Positions 57,847 to 64,000 of a stretch of 64,000 bases of DNA are shown one piece after another; within the stretch, counting starts at the first letter, position 1, and each line of letters opens with the position of its first letter. The translations under genes were made by a program, and so were the position numbers. The DNA is taken from NCBI RefSeq assembly GCF_002968015.1, contig NZ_PUIP01000017.1, positions 62,001-126,000 on the forward strand, given 5' to 3'. The notes under the pieces were generated by a model. It saw nothing but the letters and a program-made list of their open reading frames with translations. It made no database searches and had not been told where the DNA came from. This stretch comes from Massilia phosphatilytica (GTDB taxonomy: Bacteria; Pseudomonadota; Gammaproteobacteria; Burkholderiales; Burkholderiaceae_D).

Positions 57847-60540
57847 TTAGAACGAGTAGCTGGCGCGCACGTAGAAGGTACGGCCGATCGCATCGTAGTA
57901 ACGCGGATCGTAGCCGGCCTGGAACGTCGAGCTCTGGAACGACAGCGGCGGATTGCGGTCGAACAGGTTGCGGACACCAACGGTCAGGCCCAGGCCCCTT
58001 TTCTCGTTCCATGCGACGTAGCCATCGAACGTGGTATACGACGGCACGCGGTAGCCAGCTGGCTGGGTGGTGACGTTCTCGTTGATCTGGTCGATGTAGC
58101 CGGTCTTGTAACGGGCGGTCAGGCCAGCCGACAGCTGATCCTTGTTCCAGGTCAGGTTGGTGGTGTTCTGCCAGCGGAACACCGGACCGGTGCCTTCCGG
58201 TGCGTAGATGCCGATGTTCTGGTTCCACGTGCCGCCGGCTTCGTTCTGGAACTGGTACTTGTGGATCCAGGTCGCGTTCGACGCCAGGGTGAAGGTGCCG
58301 AAGCCGCGCGTGCGCAGGCGGTAGTTCAGCGACAGGTCGACGCCGTTGGTGATCGTGCCGCCCAGGTTCTGGGTACGGTCGTCGATATAGCCGCAGGTGG
58401 CCGGGTCCGGGCACTGCGAACCGTCGACCGACAGGTCGCCGGCCGGGTTGCGGTGGAATAGGCTGGCGTACTTGGCCGGGTTGGCGAAGATGAAGTCCTG
58501 GCTCAGGTTGCCAATCGTGTTGCGCAGGCTGATCGCCCAGATGTCGACGCCGACGCTCAGGTCCTTGATCGGTTCGACCACCACGCCGATAGTCGCGTTC
58601 TTCGACTTCTCCGGCTGCAGGTTGGTGTTACCGCCCAGCAGGGCCTGGAACTGCTGTTTGCAGACATCCGACGGCACCTTGCCGGGCACCGCCGTGCCGC
58701 CTGGGCAATTGACCGGGTCATTGTAGGTGTTGCCAGTGTTGGTGAACGACTGCGCCGAGTGGATCTCATACAGCGACGGGGCACGGAAACCGGTCGAGTA
58801 CGAACCGCGGAACAGCACGGACTCTACCGGCTGGAAACGGAACGAAACCTTCGGGTTGGTGCTGGTGCCGAAGTCGCTGTACCTGTCGTAGCGGGCCGAC
58901 AGGGTCACGTCCAGCGACTTGATGATCGGCACGTTCAGCTCGCCGTAGGCAGCGTAGGTGTGACGGGTGCCCGAGTTGAACGTGGCCGGATCGATACCGG
59001 TCGAGGCGATCACCTTTTCGGCGAACTCGGTGTTGGCGGCCTGCGTGAACTTGTCGTAGCCCGCTTGCGCGCCCAGCGCCAGGCCGGCGCTGCGGCCGGC
59101 GTGCAGCCAGTCGCCCAACTCGCGGCTGGCGTGGAAGTCGAGGCCGGTCGACTGGCCACGCGCGTGCATGACTTCGCCTTCCAGCCCGGCCGAGTTCAGA
59201 AGCGCGGTGCCGGCGGCGGTCTGGTCGCCGAACGGGTTGATGATGCCGTTCAGCACGCCTTGCGTGATGATGTCGCCGTTGCTGTAGCCGATCAGGCGTT
59301 CCTTGACGCGGTTCTCGTTCCACGTGGCGGCGGTGCTGTAGTCCCAGCCGGCGACGTTGCCTTGCAGGGAGACCACCAGGCGCTGCTGGTTGTTGGTGTT
59401 CTTGTCCTGGCGGGCGCCGTTCGGCAGGTCGCGCCATCTCAGCTTGATGGGGAGGGTCGGATCCAGCGCCGGATCATTCGGGTAGAACGGGGTGTTCGGC
59501 AGCATGGTCAGGTTGCCATACGGCACCGGCGCGATCTGGGTCGCCACCACGCTCTGGCTGGTCAGGTATTCGACGCCCAGCTCGTGGCCGCCCGGCAGCG
59601 CCAGGGTGCCGCGGAACAGGCCGGAATCGCGGACGCTGCGCGGAACGTAATCCACGAACGACGAGGTCGTCATGGTGCAACCACCTGCGCCGTTCGGGAT
59701 CAGGGCGACGCCGCTGGCGCAGCTCGGTGCGGCCGGGTTGCCGGCAACGCCATTCGGGTTTTTCGCCGAAATGGCTTGGGAATAGTTGGCCGGGAACGTC
59801 GAGGCCGACAGGCCGCCTGCGAAGCGGGTGTTGAACGGACGCTCGGTACCGCCGATGTGGTTCTGTTCCTGGTGGTCGAACACGGCCGAGAAGTTCCAGC
59901 CTTTGGTGTCCAGGTCGCCGAAGCCCAGGGCCACGTTGGCGTTGTAGCCGCGGCCGCCCGGATGTTGCGGCGAGTCGAGGCCGGCGGAGATGACGCCGCC
60001 CTGGAAGTTTTTCTTGGTGATGAAGTTGATCACACCGCCCACGGCGTCGGAGCCGTACAGCGCGGATGCGCCGTCGCGCAGCACTTCCACGCGCTCGAGC
60101 GCGGCGAACGGGATCATGTTCAGGTCGGGCGCCGAGCTGTCGTAGGCATTGTTTGCCAGGCGGCGGCCGTTCAGCAGGACCAGGGTCTTGTTGGCGCCGA
60201 TGCCGCGGAGGTCGGCGAACGAGGCGCCGCCGGTGCTCGAGCCGACTGCCTGGCTGGAGGTCTGCTGGGCCTGCGAGACGCTCAGGCTGGCCATCACCTG
60301 TTCGATGGTCGTGATGCCTTCGCGCTTGAGGTCTTCAGCGCGCAGCACGGTGACCGGCACTGCGGTTTCAGCATCGATACGCTTGATCGCCGAGCCGGTG
60401 ATTTCCACGCGCGCGATCGGCGCCTGCTGCACTTCCTGGGTTTGTGCCAGGGCGGTGCCGGCAAAACCGAAGCCGGCTGCCAGCGTGGTGCCGGAGAATA
60501 TGAGGCGCAGGGTCCGCGCCATGGTTTTTTCTGTGAGCAT
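57847..60540 (-). CDS. TonB-dependent outer membrane receptor
   Basis: An 897-residue TonB receptor. The signal peptide is about 1-32 (after a charged start, ending ALAQ). The plug domain has VEITGSAIKRIDAETAVPVT, LKREGITTIEQVM and SLRGIGANKTLVLLNGRR-type segments near residues 90-130, then VGGVINFITKK. The C-terminus ends in ASYSF, the usual final aromatic strand. The family resembles receptors for peptides or plant sugars in Massilia/Xanthomonas rather than siderophore receptors. The ATG at 60540 is preferred (AGGA 7 bp before); upstream codons are in the regulatory region. Substrate unknown. Confidence 0.9.
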   Translation of the reverse strand: MLTEKTMARTLRLIFSGTTLAAGFGFAGTALAQTQEVQQAPIARVEITGSAIKRIDAETAVPVTVLRAEDLKREGITTIEQVMASLSVSQAQQTSSQAVGSSTGGASFADLRGIGANKTLVLLNGRRLANNAYDSSAPDLNMIPFAALERVEVLRDGASALYGSDAVGGVINFITKKNFQGGVISAGLDSPQHPGGRGYNANVALGFGDLDTKGWNFSAVFDHQEQNHIGGTERPFNTRFAGGLSASTFPANYSQAISAKNPNGVAGNPAAPSCASGVALIPNGAGGCTMTTSSFVDYVPRSVRDSGLFRGTLALPGGHELGVEYLTSQSVVATQIAPVPYGNLTMLPNTPFYPNDPALDPTLPIKLRWRDLPNGARQDKNTNNQQRLVVSLQGNVAGWDYSTAATWNENRVKERLIGYSNGDIITQGVLNGIINPFGDQTAAGTALLNSAGLEGEVMHARGQSTGLDFHASRELGDWLHAGRSAGLALGAQAGYDKFTQAANTEFAEKVIASTGIDPATFNSGTRHTYAAYGELNVPIIKSLDVTLSARYDRYSDFGTSTNPKVSFRFQPVESVLFRGSYSTGFRAPSLYEIHSAQSFTNTGNTYNDPVNCPGGTAVPGKVPSDVCKQQFQALLGGNTNLQPEKSKNATIGVVVEPIKDLSVGVDIWAISLRNTIGNLSQDFIFANPAKYASLFHRNPAGDLSVDGSQCPDPATCGYIDDRTQNLGGTITNGVDLSLNYRLRTRGFGTFTLASNATWIHKYQFQNEAGGTWNQNIGIYAPEGTGPVFRWQNTTNLTWNKDQLSAGLTARYKTGYIDQINENVTTQPAGYRVPSYTTFDGYVAWNEKRGLGLTVGVRNLFDRNPPLSFQSSTFQAGYDPRYYDAIGRTFYVRASYSF

Positions 60541-60760
60541 CTTGGTCCTGTTTTTGTAGGTTACAAGTTTGAAATAGCGGATAACCAATATTTCAAGAAC
60601 AGTAAAGATACACCACAGAAACTAAAATTCACGCAAATTTGTGGTGTAATTACGTCAAAAACAGACAGATTTGCATTAGGACTTGTAAGAATTTGAAACA
60701 ATATTTCTTTGTGAAATCAAGAGTGTATGTACGTCATGATTTTGTACATATGTCTCGATC
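60541..60760 (-). promoter_or_regulatory. Dyad-rich upstream region of the TonB receptor gene
   Basis: An AT-rich stretch with several inverted repeats: TTGAAATA-N12-TATTTCAA (60569-60596), TACACCACA-N22-TGTGGTGTA (60609-60648), and TATGTAC-N11-GTACATA (60726-60750). TTTGAAA close to CAATATTTC occurs in two places (60568-60593 and 60692-60707). TTTTTGACG on the minus strand near 60655 could be a -35. Likely a complex regulated promoter; the regulator is not encoded next to it. Confidence 0.5.
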
Positions 60761-60792
60761 AGGGGAAATGGGTTGTTTCAGCCATGCGGCCG

Positions 60793-60816
60793 GGCGCCGG
60801 CCATGAGACCGGCGCC
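60793..60816 (-). terminator. Hairpin after the FAD oxidoreductase gene
   Basis: GGCGCCGG, 8-nt loop, CCGGCGCC: an 8-bp all-GC stem located 21 bp after the oxidoreductase stop (minus strand). There is no T tract, so termination without Rho is uncertain. Confidence 0.4.
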
Positions 60817-60836
60817 GCGGGGAATGAGGCGAGAGA

Positions 60837-62453
60837 TCAGCCGACCATGGCCAGTGCGACGGCTTCCGCGACGCGGATGCCATCGATCGCGGCCGACATG
60901 ATGCCGCCCGCGTAGCCGGCGCCTTCGCCGGCGGGATACAGGCCTGCCGTGTTCAGGCTCTGCAGGTTGTCGTCGTGGCGCTTGATGCGGATCGGCGACG
61001 ACGTGCGGGTCTCGACGCCGGTCAGCACGGCGTCTTCCTTGTAATAACCCTTGATCTGCTTGTTGAAGGCGACGAAGGCTTCGCGCAGCGCGACGGTGGC
61101 ATAGTCGGGCAGGGCCGGGGCGAGGTCGGTCAGGTGCACGGCCGGCTTGAACGATGGCGTCACGCTGCCGAATTCGGTCGACGGCACGCCGCGCACGAAG
61201 TCGCCCATCAACTGACCAGGCGCATCGTAGTTGCTGCCGCCCAGCACGAAGGCGCGCGATTCCAGTTCGCGCTGGAAGGCGATGCCGGCCAGCGGGTGGC
61301 CCGGATAGTCGGCCGGGGTGATGCCGACGACGATCGCGCTGTTGGCGTTGCGCTCGGCGCGGGAATACTGGCTCATGCCGTTCGTGACGACGCGGCCTTC
61401 CTCGGACGAGGCGGCCACGACGGTACCACCCGGGCACATGCAGAAGCTGTACACGCTGCGGCCGTTGGAGGCGTGGTGGACGATCTTGTAGTCGGCCGCG
61501 CCGAGGATCTTGTTGCCGGCGTTCGGACCGAAGCGGCAGACGTCGATCAGCGATTGCGGGTGCTCGACGCGGAAGCCGATCGAGAACGGTTTTGCTTCGA
61601 CATACACGCCGCGGTTGTACAGCATCTCGAACGTGTCGCGCGCGCTGTGGCCGACGGCCATCACGAGGTGGCGGGTCGGGATGGTCTCGCCCGTGTGCAG
61701 CTTGACGCCCACGACCTGGCGCGCATTGCCTTCACCCTCGACCAGCACATCTTCCACGCGCGTCTGGAAGCGGATTTCCCCGCCCAGCGCGAGGATCTCG
61801 GCGCGCATCTGTTCCACCATTTTCACCAGACGGAACGTGCCGATGTGCGGCTTGCTGACGTATAGGATTTCTTCCGGCGCGCCCGACTTCACGAACTCGT
61901 TCAAGACCTTGCGGCCATAGTGCTTCGGATCCTTGACCTGGCTGTACAGCTTGCCGTCCGAGAACGTGCCGGCACCGCCTTCGCCGAACTGCACGTTCGA
62001 TTCCGTGTTCAGCTTGCGCTTGCGCCAGAAGCCGAAGGTGTCGACGGTCCGCTCGCGCACGATCTTGCCGCGTTCCAGGACGAGCGGCTTGAAGCCCATC
62101 TGGGCCAGGATCAGCGCCACGAACAGCCCGCACGGGCCCATGCCCACGACCACAGGACGCGGCGTGCCCGGTGCGGGCAGGGCCCTGGTCACGAACTTGT
62201 AGCCGGTATCGGGGGCTGGAACGATGTGCGGATCGCGCGCCAGCCGGGCCAGCACGGCCGCTTCGTCGCGGACTTCCACGTCGAGCGCGTAGATCAGGAC
62301 GATGGCGCTTTTCTTGCGCGCATCGTAGCTGCGCTTGAAGACCGTGAAATCGATCAGGTCGTCGCTGGCGATGCCAAGCCGGCCGACGATGGCGTCGCGC
62401 AGGGCGTGGTCGGGGTGATTCAGGGGCAGTTTGAGTTCGTTAATTCGCAGCAT
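60837..62453 (-). CDS. NAD(P)/FAD-dependent oxidoreductase (COG2509-like)
   Basis: A 538-residue flavoprotein of the group of uncharacterised FAD dehydrogenases (COG2509-like). After an N-terminal alpha-beta domain of about 90 residues, the FAD motif PVVVGMGPCGLFVALILAQMG starts near residue 100. VQFGEGGAGTFSDGKLYS near 170 and YPAGEGAGYAGGIMSAA near 505 are family landmarks. The first 90 residues resemble a ferredoxin-like or BCD-type fold of unknown role. Start at 62453 (MLRINELKLPL) is the usual family start. Function unknown; not in an operon. Confidence 0.82.
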   Translation of the reverse strand: MLRINELKLPLNHPDHALRDAIVGRLGIASDDLIDFTVFKRSYDARKKSAIVLIYALDVEVRDEAAVLARLARDPHIVPAPDTGYKFVTRALPAPGTPRPVVVGMGPCGLFVALILAQMGFKPLVLERGKIVRERTVDTFGFWRKRKLNTESNVQFGEGGAGTFSDGKLYSQVKDPKHYGRKVLNEFVKSGAPEEILYVSKPHIGTFRLVKMVEQMRAEILALGGEIRFQTRVEDVLVEGEGNARQVVGVKLHTGETIPTRHLVMAVGHSARDTFEMLYNRGVYVEAKPFSIGFRVEHPQSLIDVCRFGPNAGNKILGAADYKIVHHASNGRSVYSFCMCPGGTVVAASSEEGRVVTNGMSQYSRAERNANSAIVVGITPADYPGHPLAGIAFQRELESRAFVLGGSNYDAPGQLMGDFVRGVPSTEFGSVTPSFKPAVHLTDLAPALPDYATVALREAFVAFNKQIKGYYKEDAVLTGVETRTSSPIRIKRHDDNLQSLNTAGLYPAGEGAGYAGGIMSAAIDGIRVAEAVALAMVG

Positions 62454-62905
62454 GATGAGTGTGAGCCGGCGCGCGGCCGCGCCCGACGGGCGCCGTGCCG
62501 GCGGCGGCAGATCGGTACAGGCGCCAGTATAAGCCATCGGCTACCCGGGCCGGCAGGAAAGGCCTTGCACGATGGCAGGGTGGAATGCCTCGTTTCCCTC
62601 GTTTTGTGTTGTAGGCAAGCAACCGACGTTGGTTTCCCCCCATGCATGGTGGCAACCAAATCATCATGCAACGCGCGTCTTTCTGCACCCAATATGCATA
62701 ACAGTAGGAAATTTTCTGCTGCGGTGCGTCGAGCGTGGTTCTCAACGGAATTCAGTCGATTTTCACGACGAGTGCTTGGGGCTCACTTGAATAGTGCAAA
62801 TTTTGTTCAAAAGAAAACCCTTGATGGTGCTGCAGTGCACCAGCGAAAAGCATTAATTTTCTTGCGTTTTAAATGTGTTGTTTCTACACGTTTCGGCAAT
62901 TGTGT
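62454..62905. other. Gene-free intergenic stretch with falling GC content
   Basis: This stretch holds no gene I can support. GC content drops markedly from about 62690 onward, with runs such as TTTTCTTGCG and TTTTAAATG. A nested dyad (TTGGTT...CCATGCATGG...AACCAA, 62629-62659) may be a terminator remnant or a protein site. It leads into the promoter of the next TonB receptor gene. Confidence 0.5.
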
Positions 62906-62909
62906 TTTA

Positions 62910-62939
62910 TTGACACTTTTGCTTTTGCTATGGTTTTAT
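62910..62939 (+). promoter_or_regulatory. Candidate promoter of the second TonB receptor gene
   Basis: A perfect TTGACA at 62910-62915, an 18-bp spacer and TTTTAT at 62934-62939. The predicted start near 62946 would give an unusually long leader of about 245 nt before the ATG at 63193. Confidence 0.5.
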
Positions 62940-62976
62940 CGATAAATCAGTAACGTTTGATATCGATGAAACGTTA
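62935..62976. promoter_or_regulatory. Two palindromes overlapping and following the promoter
   Basis: TTTATCGATAAA (62935-62946) is a perfect 12-bp palindrome over the predicted -10/start. TAACGTTT-N10-AAACGTTA (62951-62976) is a perfect inverted repeat whose arms each contain AACGTT, the core of many LacI-family operators. The position fits repression of the receptor gene. Confidence 0.5.
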
Positions 62977-63072
62977 ATTGAGAGGGTTCGTCCTACAGGG
63001 CGAATGATGAAAAAACACATCAATTAGTGTGGTAGTCACCAGTAGTTTAAACGCACCAGGCCACAAGCCTTT

Positions 63073-63140
63073 GCAGGCAACGGCCGTGCAAACGGGGGCG
63101 GCGCAGCTTGGCCGCCCCCGCGCGTAAGCGCCGTGCCTGC
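63073..63140 (+). promoter_or_regulatory. Large GC-rich stem-loop in the receptor leader
   Basis: Inner stem CGGGGGCGGC/GCCGCCCCCG with an 8-nt loop (63093-63120), enclosed by an outer stem of 11 bp with one bulged base, GCAGGCAACGGC/GCCGTGCCTGC (63073-63140). It lies 52 bp before the receptor ATG. No T tract follows, so it may be a regulatory structure, a Rho-linked element or an mRNA-stabilising hairpin. Confidence 0.6.
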
Positions 63141-63192
63141 ATGTGGTGAACGTAAGAAACCACTTTGAGAGATTCGAGAAGGAGAAGTATTC

Positions 63193-64000
63193 ATGACGTT
63201 TAAATTGAAGTCGATGCCATTGGCGATTTCGTGCGTACTTGCCAGCGGTGCCTTGCTGGCAGTACCGGCAATGGCTCAGACGCAAGATGCGGTCAGCGCC
63301 CAGACGCCCCAGCGCGTCGTCGTCACCGGTTCGCTGATCAGCCGTACCGACACCGAAACCCCCACCCCCGTGCAAGTGCTGACGGCCCAGGACATCCAGA
63401 AAAGCGGCAAGACCTCCGTCGCCGAACTGCTGAACGACCTCGCCGCCAACGGCCAGGGCACGCTCGGTACCGGCTTCTCCGGCGCGTTCGCGAACGGCGC
63501 CTCGGGTATTTCGCTGCGCGGCCTGACCGTCGGCGCGACCCTCGTGCTGGTCGACGGCCACCGCCTTGCCCCGTACCCGCTGTCGGATGACGCCCAGCGC
63601 GCCTTCGTCGACGTCTCCTCGATTCCGTTCGATGCCATCGACAGCATCGAAGTCCTGAAAAGCGGCGCTTCGTCGCTGTACGGTTCCGACGCCATCGCCG
63701 GCGTCGTCAACATCAAGCTGAAGAAAAACCTGAACGGCACCCGCGTGGCGGCCGAATCGGGCAACACCCAGCACGGCGGCGGCAAGACGCATCGCGCGTC
63801 GATCAGCACCGGTATCGGCGACCTGGACAACGACGGCTACAACGCCTTCGTCACCGCCGAGTGGCGCCGCCAGGGCGCGATCAAGGTGGCGGACCGCGAC
63901 CGTTTCGACTGGGCCAATGCGGACTGGCGTTCGCGCGGCGGCAACAACATCCGCCTGGGCGTGCCCAACGGCCTGAACTCGCGCCTGACCGCGACCAACA
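63193..64000 (+). CDS. TonB-dependent receptor, N-terminal part
   Basis: The first 269 residues of a large TonB receptor, cut off by the window end. Signal peptide about 1-29 (ending AMAQ). The plug has QRVVVTGSLISRTDTETPTP, then VAELLNDLAANGQG, ISLRGLTVGATLVLVDGHR and SGASSLYGSDAIAGVVNIKLKK. AAGGAG lies 8 bp before the ATG. The type is common in Oxalobacteraceae and Xanthomonads for carbohydrate or peptide uptake. It is divergent from the FAD oxidoreductase across 739 bp that carry a promoter, operators and a structured leader. Confidence 0.9.
   Translation, partial: MTFKLKSMPLAISCVLASGALLAVPAMAQTQDAVSAQTPQRVVVTGSLISRTDTETPTPVQVLTAQDIQKSGKTSVAELLNDLAANGQGTLGTGFSGAFANGASGISLRGLTVGATLVLVDGHRLAPYPLSDDAQRAFVDVSSIPFDAIDSIEVLKSGASSLYGSDAIAGVVNIKLKKNLNGTRVAAESGNTQHGGGKTHRASISTGIGDLDNDGYNAFVTAEWRRQGAIKVADRDRFDWANADWRSRGGNNIRLGVPNGLNSRLTATN

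Noticed and set aside
58759..60696. A 645-codon open frame on the plus strand opposite the TonB receptor
   Set aside because: Antisense shadow of the receptor; Ala/Arg/Gly-rich, no motif, and it would start inside the coding region of the true gene.
62454..63192. The low-GC gap as horizontally acquired DNA
   Set aside because: It carries no gene or mobile-element mark, and AT-rich promoter regions ahead of receptor genes explain the composition.

Overview
This is high-GC chromosomal DNA whose housekeeping genes, gene order and family content point to a betaproteobacterium of the Burkholderiales, most like the Massilia/Telluria branch of Oxalobacteraceae (inference). The main clues are rplU-rpmA-obgE-proB, rnfB next to nth, intracellular PHB depolymerase with a PHA-granule protein, the glnA-ntrB-ntrC block and two large TonB-dependent receptors. 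There is no sign of a prophage, plasmid, insertion sequence or CRISPR array. Nearly all coding capacity is used, and many genes overlap by 1-11 bp. Layout: 1-5195 is an assimilatory nitrate/nitrite operon (nirB 3' part, nirD, an extra NirB-like flavoprotein, nasA). 5199-12211 holds accessory metabolism: LysR/MFS and LysR/DoxX-GST divergent pairs and a secreted GH42 glycosidase. 12263-17231 is housekeeping: two identical tRNA-Pro genes, ispB, rplU-rpmA, obgE and proB. 17248-18331 has a dispersed palindromic repeat and a LysE/VOC pair. 18475-26659 is one tightly coupled seven-gene operon that resembles the mycobacterial decaprenyl-phosphoryl-arabinose route: HAD-UbiA fusion, DprE1-like oxidase, DprE2-like reductase, GT-C-like membrane enzyme, sugar-nucleotide-type epimerase, UGM-like flavoprotein and GtrA. 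It is followed by an ExbB-ExbD pair with an unusual third protein (26833-29361). 29351-44758 is a mixed region: AraC/cupin, nth-rnfB, a 54-residue small protein, phaZ, ferredoxin and its reductase, a zinc metallopeptidase, ACBP, FKBP, a beta-propeller/deacetylase pair and a sterol-desaturase/EI24 pair. 44988-50010 pairs an atypical 1217-residue penicillin-binding protein with an orphan membrane-anchored TAXI protein. 51663-56738 is the nitrogen-control block, with a clear sigma-54 promoter and NtrC sites ahead of glnA. 56822-64000 holds corA, two TonB-dependent receptors (the second cut off by the window end) and a flavoprotein. Working together: the nitrate operon and the glnA-ntrBC block both serve nitrogen assimilation, so NtrC may also control nirBD-nasA, whose promoter lies outside the window. 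The arabinose-like cassette supplies, flips and presumably transfers a lipid-linked pentose to a surface polymer or protein. The TonB receptors and the ExbBD set concern energised envelope transport, and both receptor genes have long regulatory regions rich in dyads. The strongest candidate for a little-described system is the pentose-lipid operon, with the ExbBD-plus-beta-sandwich trio next to it. All functional names rest on motif reading, not on database searches.
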